Positions 1-17,259 of a stretch of 64,000 nucleotides of DNA are shown piece after piece (the stretch's first letter is position 1; each line of letters opens with the position of its first letter). The DNA comes from Epiperipatus broadwayi. Taxonomy: Eukaryota; Onychophora; Udeonychophora; Euonychophora; Peripatidae. Position numbers and translations under genes: made by a program. Under the pieces are notes generated by a model. It saw only the letters and a list, made by a program, of their open reading frames with translations. It did no database searches and was not told the DNA's origin. The stretch lies in the NCBI GenBank assembly GCA_028023455.1, contig JAQFVV010006508.1, forward strand, positions 922,199 to 986,198, read 5' to 3'.

Positions 1-1559
1 AAATATCTCTTTAAAAATTGCTGTCTTTTTAAAATAAAGTCAATAGTATAATAAAGAATGACATATTTTCTTATGCTATAATTTCATCTTGAATATTTTC
101 TAACTTTAAAGAAACATTTAGTTTGCACCTTTTTTCAGGGTAATTTTACTATCTTAATATTATCCTTAAAAGTTACACATATGTTTTAGTTCTTCGAGTA
201 ATATTTCCAAATAACATCCTTCTTAAAATCCAAAGTCTTTTATAAGAATAATTATAAAAGTTTTTAAATAACATAAAAAATTATACTTTCTTCTGTCAAC
301 TATTTTTTATCATTAACCCTCTCATGAACATTATTTCTGGTATATACTCCATAATTCACTATGAATTTGACTTAAGTTTTAAATAGAAAAAAACTATAAG
401 AAAATTAATTGCTTTTAAGGAAACATTTTTATTTTAATTTAATAAATTTTATATTCATTTACACTTTTTTTAAAAAATAATAAAAGTTTAAAAATTGAAA
501 TGAGTTGACTTATGACAATAATATACTGGGTACTACTTAAAAACAATAAAATAAAAGAAGTAGTAATAAGTAATATTAATAAGAGACAAGAAGTGAGAGC
601 ATTCATTTATTTACCAGCCCTAACTTTCTATCTGATTGGTTAATTGATCCTGTGCTTAAAAAAAACTAATTTACATAAATGACACCTTAACATTTATAAA
701 ATTTAGCAACAAAACTATAACTCATAATTTATACTATTAATATTATTATCATATTCAATTTTAAATCAATTCCATAATTTTACTTAATAAATTAAATATT
801 TTAAAATGACATATTTTAAATAAGTATTTATCAATTTATCTAATACTTAACTTTAATGTAACTACTTTTCTAGTTTGTTTTCATTAATTACAATTATTTT
901 AAATATAACTAATTAAATAACTTCCTATATTTATTTTTATGATATTCAAATGTTTTCATTTTTTAAATCAATTCTGAAAATAATTTTGAAACTTTCTTTT
1001 AAAATATTTGCAAGCACCCAAATTTTGTGTATTTGTTAGTCACATGACCCAAAAAAACCAGACATAATGTTGCATTTTTTTGTATTCACTGTCTGAAATG
1101 GGATTAATTAAATATTTAATTACAATAGAGTACATTATAAAAAATAATAAAATATAATGATAAAATTTGGATTAACCCTTAAACCGCTAATTTTATCATT
1201 GGTTGTATCAGATAAAAATCAAATCTTTTAATTGGCCAACTCACAAACTGAAGACAAAGCCTATTGTTAAAACATATTTGCCTATAATATTAAATTCAAC
1301 TCAGATACGTTTATAAAAAGTATATAATTAATTTTTAAGGTTGTGAAGACAACGAAAGTTTTTTCAAAAATAAATTGCTATTTATTTATTCTAAGATATT
1401 GAATATCGGCAACATAAAAGTTATAATGTAAACAAAAAGTTCGACTTTTACGTTATAGAAAAGTAAATATTTATTTTTATTACAACTTCAATATTTATAC
1501 TAAAATCTTCAATATTTTTCGAAAATAATTTTGTTTTTTTATTATTCTCTCTGAAAATT
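1..1559. other. AT-rich stretch without recognisable genes
   Basis: No long open frame, RNA gene or clear repeat boundary is visible. The sequence is dominated by short A and T runs, as expected of intergenic or intronic DNA. Confidence 0.6.
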
Positions 1560-1599
1560 ATGTTTAATTTCCATAAATATTATTTAATAATAATTTAAA

Positions 1600-1920
1600 T
1601 CGTATTCGAAATGAAAATCTCAGCGTTTTTCTTTATTTTCTTTGATCAGGCAGTTTCTTTGTTCTTTCCAGCCAATCAGAATGTCTTTTTCGGCTGAGAG
1701 CATGCTAAGAACCAATCACAAATAATGTTCCTTCTTTGTTTAGGTTTAAATGCGTTTTTTTCTATTTTTTACTTCTAAAATAAATCGGAAGATGTCACCA
1801 TCGTACAGAACTTTTAAAAACGAATTCAATACGTATTTAACGAATTTTTCGTATGAAAACCAACTGAGTTAGAGTGATTTCAGATGTCGACGAGGAGCCT
1901 CGTCGAGCGCGGGAAAAGGG
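1600..1920 (+). promoter_or_regulatory. Candidate CpG-rich promoter patch with two CCAAT boxes and an E2F-like site
   Basis: Two CCAATCA boxes lie 40 bp apart (1672 and 1712) in the same orientation. About 200 bp further is GCGGGAAA (1909-1916), whose reverse complement TTTCCCGC fits the E2F consensus TTTSSCGC. A 20-bp GC-rich palindrome covers 1887-1906. CpG dinucleotides cluster here while the surroundings are CpG-poor. An ATG at 1884 opens a short basic reading frame (MSTRSLVERGKR...) that meets a stop within about 17 codons unless it is spliced. CCAAT plus E2F is typical of cell-cycle and histone-type promoters. No downstream gene is visible, so this could be a real 5' exon or a chance cluster. 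Confidence 0.35.
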
Positions 1921-2339
1921 TTAACAAATTTTGACATTATTTAAACAAAATTGAATACACCTATATGTCCCACAAAATACTATTTTTTTTTAATAAACAA
2001 TTATAATATAAATTTAAATCTATTTTTATTGAAATAAATTTAACAACTTATTTAATTTTTAATATTATTTAAAAACCAGTTTTCAACATCTTGTTTAATA
2101 AGTCTTTTAATATGTAATTTTCATTATTATCAATATGTCCAGTTCTCACAACCATACAAAATTATAATATTTAATTTTTTCTTTGTGTTTTTAGCACTTT
2201 ATCATAGCTTTTAAATATTTATAACTTTAAATTTCATCTTAGGAAATCATTTAAAAACCTATTAGCATTATTATAGCACCTACAGATATTAAATTTCTCT
2301 TAATTTAATATTGTTAAAGAAATTGACTTTCAAAACCTA

Positions 2340-2484
2340 TTTAGACCTAATAAAAAGAGTACAATATATATATATATATATATGTCTGTGTGTGTGTATC
2401 ACAATAATAAAATTTAGACCTAATAAAAAGAGTACAATATATATATATATATATATGTCTGTGTGTGTGTATCACAATAATAAT
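2340..2484. repeat. Perfect 73-bp tandem duplication containing (TA)n and (GT)n
   Basis: A unit starting TTTAGACCTAATAAAAAGAG, running through a short (TA)n tract and a (GT)n tract and ending ATCACAATAATAA, occurs at 2340-2412 and again from 2413. The copies look identical over about 71 bp. This implies a recent duplication or an assembly duplication. Confidence 0.9.
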
Positions 2485-4690
2485 TAAATGTATACTAATA
2501 AAAATATTGTAATAAAATGTAAATATATTCCAAAAATATTGGCTTTAATTTTTTGTAATTAAGCAAATATATTTATCACTACCATTGGTTATATAGCATA
2601 CTATATACTCAATATCATGTTTAATAGTCTTTTATACTAATTTTTACAAAAAAAAATACTTTTTATAAAGCATTTTTGATGACTTTCCAATTAGATTTTA
2701 TTATTGATACTTGTGAAAATAAATATGCATATATTTTTTTCATTATTCTTATTAGCAAACAAAAAATCAATGGAATAAACATATAGTAATGTTCACATAC
2801 ATAAATCAAATAAGTTCATACAGAAATAAAGAATAGAATTATAAATTTAACATTACTGCAGGAAAATATTTTGAAGTAAAGCAATTATATTTAGATTAAT
2901 TGTTATCTTTGTATGTAGAATAAATAGTTCTTATATTTATATTTTGTGTGTATGTGGAGAAGCTTACATGTTTAATTTTTTATTTAGCAAGATTGATTAA
3001 ATTCCTAAAATATTTATTGAACAATAATTTAAAATTAATCAAAATAAACGTCAGGAAACTTTATAATTTTGTGAATTATTGATTTTACATAAATATTATT
3101 TCAAAAACTGGAAAGAAAAATGATGTTATTTGAAATGACTGAAGTTATTATTATTATTTCTTCATTTTTAAACAGGGTTTCTTAAGTTTTATCAAATGTG
3201 CATTGATTTAAAAAAATCTTAATTATAGCATTTTTTCGGCAATAATTATGACAACCTCTTGCAATATTTTGTCGACAAACCAAAAAACTCCAATGTATAA
3301 TAGAGAAAATTCTGTAATCCAGACAACATAAAACTTAAAGTTTGAAAAATCAATACTGTCTTTACAAATTTTATTGTATTCAAGACTTCAACATATTCAA
3401 ATTTCTAAATAGCCATTTTGTTTGCCATCCACATGATGGATGGCCAGATTAACTAGACTACTCATTTGTGTTTACTAGGGGAAACGATTTCTTCTCATCA
3501 ATCTTGAGAAAGATGGATAACAACAACCAAACCGTAAACCTACATTGATTAATTAATTAATAAATTCTTTATTTCAATAAATCTCATTTATTACCATCAA
3601 GTGTTACTGGAAAATGAATAAATTGACTTTTGGAATTCTGTCTCACAACTTCAACAATAAATCACTGACGTTTTTTCAATTGTAAGTAATTGTAAATAAC
3701 TGATATATTTGGGAAAATTATATTTATTATTGTCAAATAATTTGCTGATATATTTATTTTCAAAAATATGTTAGAATATTGTTTTGTTACATCCAAAAAT
3801 GTGCATGTATGTGTCTATATTATTAATTTATTTCAACGTTAATTATAATAGAAAAAATAAAGAAATACTTTTTTAACTCAAATATACCTATGTAAACTGG
3901 TCATTTAAGGAAAGACTTAACTTTGATTCAAAAATTAATGAGAATCGTTTTGTTATAAATAATAAACTCTTCTGTTGAACAGATAGACAATTAGCACCAT
4001 TATCATGATGAATTAATAATCTATACGTGAATAGAGTAATAATAATTTATTTCAAACTAAAAAAAAATAGTGAATGCTAATCTTTTGAATAAAATTATAC
4101 CATATCTTCAAATTAAAATATATTGTTGGTTGTACAACTATGAATTTGTATCCAATCATTAATGAAATGCAATATGGATTTTTCAAAGTTAAATATTTGA
4201 ATATCATTCAATTGGTAATGGATTAGGAAAGCTAAATAATAAAATGTCACTTCCAAATTATGGATTAGCAAGGCAAGTCTTAAATATGTTGAATACTGAA
4301 GTTATAAGCAATCATAAAAACATGTTTGTGTTAAATATGGATTCCACTGGATGAACAATTATGCTATATGAAATTTCTTAATCTTTCCTTTGTTCCAAAA
4401 AAGATTGAAATGCAAAATGAAATTATTTGTGCTTTAGATCCTCTGTGATGCTGTTATTTTAAAAATGTATGTAAATTACTAATAGCAATAAAATATTTTT
4501 CAAGTACCAATATCTAATTGGAATAAATTTTAAATCATCAAAAACAGTGGTGGATAGTTTAATGCATTTTTTTTTCATAATTGTTTATTTTAATTATTTA
4601 ATATTACTATTAAATAAAGAAGATTTGAAAATAGATTTCCAAGTTCCTTTTCTTTATCCACTTTATCTTATATAACCAATATACATGATC
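2485..4690. other. AT-rich stretch without recognisable genes
   Basis: No coding, RNA or well-bounded repeat signal could be supported here. Short homopolymer runs and a brief TTAATTAATTAATTAA tract near 3549 are the only structure noticed. Confidence 0.5.
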
Positions 4691-4734
4691 ACATATATGT
4701 ATAAAAAAAATGATATCAAATGTACATATTTTAT

Positions 4735-4860
4735 ACTGAATCAGAACACATCAATTAATCTGGACCATTATGCAATGCTAAGGTCTAAGCCCTTCTCATT
4801 GCACATTTTTGTTTAACCACCAAACCTATCTGTTCTGGGTTCAAACCATATTAAAATATT
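4735..4860 (+). repeat. Possible tRNA-derived SINE fragment
   Basis: CTGGGTTCAAACC near 4836-4849 resembles a Pol III B box. An A-box-like stretch (TGCTAAGGTCTAAGCC) lies about 70 bp upstream, a spacing close to that of a tRNA head. The preceding bases (ACTGAATCAGAACACATCAA) resemble the 480-bp repeat family found elsewhere in the window, so this may be a composite of two decayed repeats. Confidence 0.3.
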
Positions 4861-9299
<4,439 letters not shown>

Positions 9300-9860
9300 G
9301 TACAAAGCTTGACCAATACAATTATGTCCTACACATATGTCTATAATCAGCATTTGTTTTATATTAAAATACCAAGTCTACTAATTTTAATGGACAGACT
9401 TCAATACTATCCACTCTTCAAGTTTTCATCCATCCATATCACTAAAATTTTGATGGTGAAATGCTTAAAATTCTTGTTCATTCTAATATTACTGTTATCA
9501 CCATATTGACCTGAAGTCAATCTGACCCTTTCCCTCATATGTAGGACCTTAATATTCCTACTTAAAAACATTGAGGAGAGATGGGCACCATACAGTCTGA
9601 ATATATAATGCTTAAGTACAGGAATAATGTATATGCTTAATCTACTTGCAATTAAAAAAGTCTTGAACACAGAGTGATTAAAGGTCAACATAGGTATAGC
9701 AATAATATTGGCATCAATAAGGGCTTTAAATATTGAAGTCTGTCCATTAAAATGTGATTTTTTTATATTAATATAAATGAGCACTAATTATATACAAGGA
9801 TGGGAGATTAAAATCCAGACCAAATAATGAGTGCTGGTTTAGCATTAAATACTTATAGTA
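9300..9860. repeat. Two opposed, decayed copies of the ~480-bp dispersed repeat family
   Basis: The left copy (about 9300-9530) reads in the same direction as the units at 31.2-32.5 kb: a TTAATGGACAGAC motif, then CATCCATCCAT, then TTGACCTGAAGTCAATCTGA. The right copy (about 9560-9860) is the reverse complement, with GTCTGTCCATTAAAA and GCTGGTTTAGCATTAAATAC. The TTTTAATGGACAGACTTCAA segment at 9385-9405 pairs with 9732-9752. Both copies are strongly diverged. Confidence 0.6.
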
Positions 9861-12622
9861 AAAATCATTTACCTTTTTTTCATATATTTGTGGTATGTGT
9901 ATCAAGTAAATAAGATAGAGTGGATGCTGAATGAAGCTTAAAAGTATGTGTTCAAATATATCTTAATTACATCTAGCTTAAATATGTGCACAATATTTGT
10001 ATTTGAATATTATTATTAATGTAATAAAAATTTTCAGATATTACTATGTCATGTACTGGGTTGTATTCTAATTTTATATTATTGTTGTTGATTTTAAATA
10101 GAATAAAATGTGATTTACCTTAGAGTTAGGTTAGATAAATGTCAGTAACCATTAAATTAATATAAAACAGGCTTGTATTGAAATAATTATATGTGTTATG
10201 AGTTTGGGTTAATCATCCTTATTTAGATGTATAAATCCATTATTAATATTTATTGCATCACTTTTATATATTTGTGTTAATTTTTCACTGTTATGCTACA
10301 TTATGTAACAAAGCAACCTAATGATCTAATTAAAATTTGTTAGTAAAGTAGAAATTCAAATGTTCAAACCTGTAAATCAATCCAGTCCAAAATAAATAAG
10401 TTCAATGGGGTAAATACTATCTAGGTATGCTGAGTTATAATTGCTCTTGCTTTTTTTTAAAATGGTGGAAACATCTCTACCATATTAAGGAAGCTTAATT
10501 AAAAGTTTATTAGATAGTGAAACAAACTAATTAATTATGAATCACATAGACCATTTATCATTGTTCATTATGATGATTATTATAATCCTTCCAGTATTTG
10601 AACTGAGGGATACTGATTCTAATATAATAAACAGACTATTTTTATTTAATAGTATTATCATTGTAACACCATCTCATAATACTCAAACAAATAATAATAT
10701 TTATTATATATTTGATATATTTTTTTTATTGTTATAATTCATGTTTATCACTTATTTTTATTCAGCAACAAATTAATTGATAATTTTTATTATTTCTCTT
10801 TTGTCAATATTAAAGAAACATAGTCACAGCATATTCACAATATAAAAAATTCATATTACACATAAAATGTTGTTGGATTAAATACATGATTATTGTATTT
10901 ATTCTATTACAAATATAAGTGTATTGGGTAAAATGGTATACATAAAATCCTTATTACATTGTCTTATTCTAAAATACACATCCACACTTTTTATATTCAT
11001 GCATTTATTTATTTTTTCTTTACAAAACGGTGAGTTAAATAATCAATCAATATTGCATTTAAAATTGATAGCTTTAGTTTTAAAACACAGACTAAATTTC
11101 TGTTAATTGGTTCTAATATTAAGAAACATTGAATTTGCAAATATTTTTTATTAATAAAATATAAAAAACACAAAAGAATACATATATTATTGAACAACCC
11201 TGAAAAATTTATTAATTATTTTAAAAAATCTGAATCTATTATTAAAGTATAATATAGTTTTTATTTATGTTAAATTTAAAAACTTATATGCATTGTAGAC
11301 TGCAAGTCAGTTTAGGGCTGATCACACTTCTTGCACAATATCAATGACACAACGCCTCAACTGATTTCACATTTATGTGAATAGTAAGATAATGTAATTA
11401 TTTTTATAATAAAAAAGAATGAAAATGGATAAAACTTTAAATATGTCATGATGAATATATTTTTCCTCACTACTTCATTTAAAAATATGAGATATTACCA
11501 AGGCCCCATATGATTTTTATTTGAATAACTGAGCATGAAAATGGAAATAAGATAAATTACTGATACCTAATGGCTTACCTTATATAATTTACCTCCAATG
11601 AGCAAATTATATGTCATATGTTTTCATTACATTAATGACAATTAAGAATGTGAATGTTAATATGTGTTTATTAATATGATGATTCAGGATAACAAACAAT
11701 GTGTTGACAAATTAAATAATAGCCAAAGCACAAATATGCATAAATTAATGTTAAACCACAACAAACATGAAGTAGATTACTACAAAAATATCTTGAAATA
11801 TTTTCATTTTTGTGAAACTCTATTTGTAAAAATCAACTTGTTTTGGAAAATAAATAATTTAAAAGTTCAACAGTAGGATAAAAAAAGAAATAGTGAAAAT
11901 AGATTTTACATTAATTAATAATGATGTAAAGCAAATAATATTTTAAAAATAGACAAACTATTAAAATAATAAAATGAATAATTTTAAGAATCAATTATCA
12001 CAAGAAACAGAAAAGTCAGGTCGAAAATAATCATTGTTGTATAATTAAGAAGGAGATAAACATGGAATACTGAATATATAAGAAGGAAAAATAGTTTAGA
12101 AGGATATTATGTATCAAAGTAAAACATTAAAAAGATGAAAGAAATATTTCAACTTGAACAAAAATATAATGCCTAATAGTAATGAATTAATAAAAGTTTA
12201 TTATATAAAAAGACAATCCATAATTCAAAATGAAGTTAATGTAATATTTGAAGAATTTATAATTAATATAATATCTATGGAAGATGTTAGAAAAGTTAAT
12301 GTAAAATTTTAAGTCAAGAGTATATGCTACTGAAAAGCTATGAAAATAATGTAGATTTGCATTAGATATCATTTTCTAGAAGCATCAAATACTAGATAAG
12401 TACACATCTTATATAAACTTACAAAAAAACTAACAGTACTGCTGAGAGAAAGGGGTACTTTACTCAGTTATTAAAATGACACTCTTAAAGATTTCACATT
12501 CAAAAAATATGTTTTAAAATTTGTAGAATGTTATCATCATTTTTTTTCTAATATGGACAAAATACAAGATATGTTTTTATTAATTTTAAATAAAAAAAAA
12601 CAGTTTTGTCATAAGAATTATA
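9861..12622. other. AT-rich stretch without recognisable genes
   Basis: Several open frames of 60-70 codons occur here, but their composition is that of random AT-rich sequence (Ile, Asn, Lys, Leu, Phe) and none carries a recognisable motif. Confidence 0.5.
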
Positions 12623-12846
12623 ATAATATAATACACTATATACATATTAAATGACACTTTATAATGCAGTTTAACATATGATTTATTTTATTTCCTTACA
12701 GTTTCAACTGTCCAGCAGTCATCATAAGAGGTTTAAAGCTATGATAATGATTTCTGGACAGTTGAAACTGTAAGGAAATAAAATAAATCATATGTTAAAT
12801 TGCATTATAAAATGTCATTTAAGGTGTATATGGTATATTATATTAT
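12623..12846. mobile_element. 224-bp foldback (MITE-like) element
   Basis: Arms of 93 bp (12623-12715 and 12754-12846) are reverse complements with only a handful of mismatches and no indels, around a 38-bp loop. The innermost stem includes GTTTCAACTGTCCAG / CTGGACAGTTGAAAC. Pairing stops abruptly outside 12623/12846. No protein is encoded. It may be a non-autonomous DNA transposon or the template of a long hairpin RNA. Confidence 0.85.
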
Positions 12847-13009
12847 ATATAATTCAGCAATGCAAATAAGAAGAAGTGGAAGAAAATTTTAATACTTCAA
12901 ATAAGAATTATAATGATGACATTTTAGTTATAATTAAATGTTGGATTATTTTCAGCATATAACATTAAATATTGAATGATTTTAGTAAAATGTTTAAAGT
13001 TTATTATAT

Positions 13010-13115
13010 GTTAGTATAGCACAGTGGATAATATATAAGAACAGTCCAATATTTAGACTGGTATTATTATTCTCTCTTCAAAAACAAAAACTCCAGGTTC
13101 AATTTATATGCTAAT
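13010..13115 (+). repeat. Possible tRNA-derived SINE head
   Basis: TATAGCACAGTGGATAATA (from 13015) resembles a Pol III A box and the bases that follow it in a tRNA. CCAGGTTCAATTTA about 75 bp downstream resembles a decayed B box. The spacing is slightly longer than in a tRNA. No tail or target duplication was identified. Confidence 0.3.
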
Positions 13116-16100
13116 ACTTCCCCTGGAAATCCAGTATCATCTGATGAAGATAAAAATACTATAACTCATTCTCAAAAAATCAATATAAGCAGATTACATT
13201 AAAAAAATAACATAACCAGTAACTCAATCATCTTTAATATTATAAAATATATCATTACAAACAAAATACATAGATTCCTCTAATAAAAAAAAAAAAAATA
13301 TGAATAACCTTAATCTTATCTGCAGAAAAGTATCCCCATTTTTTAAAAAAAACATTGAGAAACTCATTAATGCTTTATATATTATCAAGTGATTGATATA
13401 TGTTTTCAAAATTTAAAGTACAAAAAACACAATCTTTTTTAAAACAAATTCACTAATTTTATCATTTGCTTTGAGAGAAGAAGATATGATTTAAATTTAT
13501 ATAATTCTTAAAAAAACATTATAAGAATATTTGAAATTTTATCAACTGCCCCCCCCCCTAAAATCAAAAGTACATCTTAAAGAAAAATTATGTTTATGAA
13601 ATCTTTTTTTTTTAAATATTTACCAATAATTTTCATAATTTCATTTTTTTTCCAGAATCAGCATTTAATAATTAAAACTTCCCACTATTTAATTGTAAAG
13701 AAATTTTATTTGTAAAATCATTATTATTTATTAAAGCAAAAATATAATATTTTACTTATTTCAATAGAGTATCATTATTGTAATTTAATCTTTTTTTAAG
13801 AAAATCTATTTTCTTTGGAGCAAAAACAAATAGTTTTAATAAAGAATTTTTAAAAGAAGATTAAAGACTAGATATACATTTTTTTTAAAAGAAGATTAAA
13901 GATTAGAGATGTTATTCTATTAAAAGAAGACAAGGGTGGTTACTTTACTATGTTAAACAATAGTGATTTTAAAAATAAAGGTTTTGGGGTTAAATAATGG
14001 GATGTATTCTATTTTAAATTTTGATCCTGGTAAAATAATAAAATCTAAGTCAATTGAAATTATGAAAATTATGGTAAATAAAAAAATAGATAGAACTACT
14101 TATTAAAATTGTTACCCTAGCAAATGTTGGTCCCTAAAGTGTCCTTTAAATTAAAGTCTCATGAAAATAATATTTCTTTAAGGTATATATTTTTTTTTAT
14201 TTTACAAAGATGAATTGTTGATATTTTTTAAATTTATTATAATATTTTAAGAGTTCTATCAAATTAGGTCAATTTTGTGTATCTAATCTTTTTAAAGCAT
14301 ATAACAAAATTAATAAATTTCATTTAGAAAAAAAAAATGTTGACATTTTGTTAGTCAAGATATTGAAAACATGAATCAATCATTTAATAGGATAAAAAAT
14401 ATTAATGTGTTTTTTTTTTTGATGTTTTAAAGAAAATTAAATATATTTCTGCAGATAGAATTCATATTATTTATGGTCTTATGTAGTTTTTGTAGGATTC
14501 TATGTATTTTGTATGTAATGATGTGTTTTATAAAACTAAAGTGCATTGAGTTATTGGTTGTTATTTATTTATAATATGTGCTATCTATATTGATTTTGAT
14601 AGCCAGTAAAGTTACAAATATATTTTTCTGCTTCATTAAAATTATTTGTTAGGTATATTGACAATTGTTTGTTTGTTTATATATCTAGAAAGCTAAATTA
14701 AATGATTTTTTTGATATATCGAATGCCTTTGATTCTAATATTCAATATACTATTGACAGGTGATATATTTTAATTTATTAAGTTATTTTTTTTTAATTTA
14801 AGTGTTAATAAAGTTGACAATGTTTACCTTTGTAATCATTTCATTAAAATAAAACATTAAGAAATATAATAAGGTCAGAGAGTTATCAACTGTTTATGCT
14901 TAAAAGACTTTGTTTATTGAATTTTTGTTGTATAAACAGAGGTGAAATAATTTTGAAAATAATAGTTATAATTGGAGGAGTCAATTTTCTACTACTTATA
15001 TTATGTTAGGATATAAGCATGAATATATTACAAATAATGTATTTAATAAAAATATCTACAATCTGTTAATAAGAAATTAATTGTTAATAAAAACATAAAG
15101 TTTTTTTTTTTTTTTTTACCATGGATGTTATTAATTAGTAAATTGATTTATAACATTAGTTTTTTTATTAAGTGGTATGAAAGTGAATTTGAAGAAAGGT
15201 CTGAATTTAAATCCATTACTAAACAATTCAAATGAACAATAGATTGCAAATCCGTGTCTGGGGCAGTTTTCAGTTACCATAAAACTGATACAGATCAGGG
15301 CAAATTAAGTCTTAATAAAAGAGTTAATATTTTTGAGAAGAGAATTAAAAATAGATAGCATAATTCATCTTTGTAAAGTCATGAACTAAGTGTGTATTTT
15401 AACACATTATTTGACAATTCAAAAGATATTTTAATGAGAAAAGTGAATTAAAAATAAAAGTGAAAAAAAAAACTTTTTTTTTTTTTTTTTAATCTGAGGA
15501 TTTTAGTCTCATGAATACATTTATTGAACACACAAAACCAATCACATTTTAAAAAGGCTTCTACATGATTGTTTGTCTCAAAAGTAATTAAAAATGTAAA
15601 ATCAAAAAAACTTAGCATATAATTAATTATACACATACAATAGACCTATGAACCAATAGGGTTGCCTTCTATAAATACTGGGGACTTAATTTTGGAGCAT
15701 AAGTAGTGTTGAGTAACAAACCTATTATACATACAATTAGGCAAATCTAACACATACCAGTTCAACCTGTTATAATTGAAATTACTGTCAATATTTTCTA
15801 ATTTTCTTAGTTACATTTTGATATAGACATTCCATGTTGAAAGTTGACTTTGCAGATTATTAAACACATTATCTCAGATATATTTATTATTATTATTCAT
15901 CTTTTACAAATTTCAAATGGCTTCAACCTTTGTCTAATACAAATAAAATGTATGTTAATTAAAACTATTGTACTTACAAAAAATAATAAATGTAATGGCA
16001 AATGGCTACTGTACACAGTCTTTCAATCCATAGATGTACTTTTCATTAACTCTTTAAGCCTTCTCAACTGCTGTTAAATTAAAAAAAACAAAAACAAGCA

Positions 16101-16500
16101 AAGTCATCAATTCAATTTCCATGAATGACAAATATTAATGTTAGCAGCTTGCCTACTAATTATTTTCATTTTATTTATATTTATTAAAATTGTCTGTTTA
16201 TCTTTGATTATAGTTTTTCTCTTCACGAAAGATCTGAAGCAGTCATTAAATTATTATTATTTTTCACATGCTTGTATAACAATTTGTCCTCCTTTAATCT
16301 TTTTTTCAATACTGCACCTTGATTCACCTATATATGATACATACATCCACAAATAAAAGGATACACAAAAATACTTTTCTGCTTGACAGAAAATAGTAGT
16401 TAAATATAAATGAAATATCCAGGTATACCCATATACAATTTATTGAAAAAAAAATATATAGTTACTATACTTACAATATGTATATACTAAACATTAAATA
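13116..16500. other. AT-rich stretch without recognisable genes
   Basis: Contains a 9-base C run near 13550, several long T runs and a short repeated segment at 13850-13935, listed separately. No coding signal is supported. Confidence 0.5.
13850..13935. repeat. Short imperfect tandem repeat, about 2.5 copies
   Basis: The segment TTAAAAGAAGATTAAAGA with a following TAGA(T/G)AT recurs near 13850, 13886 and, partially, 13919. Units are about 35 bp. Confidence 0.6.
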
Positions 16501-16529
16501 TAATTTGAGGGGGGTTGACCATGAACTTT

Positions 16530-16680
16530 TAACCATCTTTCAGCTGTCCATTTAATCATATATAACAGGTGCATTGACCACATAGATATGATAAAATAAA
16601 GTGATTTCCAATGCACATATTTCATACTGAACCAGCACTCATTAGTCAGTCCAAATCATTTTCCACAAGCTATATATTAT
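16530..16680 (+). repeat. Decayed fragment of the ~480-bp repeat family
   Basis: TTCATACTGAACCAGCACTC followed by ATTAGTCAGTCCAAATCAT corresponds to the segment TTCATGCTAAACCAGCAATC / ATCAGTTGGTCCAGATTAT in the 31-34 kb array. AGCTGTCCATTTAATCATAT upstream may match the next conserved block. Strongly diverged. Confidence 0.4.
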
Positions 16681-16895
16681 TATCCAGATGTACCCCGATA
16701 TTTTACTTATATCTGTAACCCGTGAAAATCATGGAATTAATATGTATAATGAAAAATAATAGTTACATTATATTTGTAAATAACTATAATAAATATAATA
16801 TTACCGTTATTTTTCATTATATTATTATAACTGTAAAAAGAATTGATGATAAATTATAACTTTTCTTTAATAAAAAGTTTGTTAATTCTTCGTTT

Positions 16896-17259
<364 letters not shown>

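Noticed and set aside
13545-13558. Run of C residues as a possible regulatory site
   Set aside because: A homopolymer alone gives no support for function.
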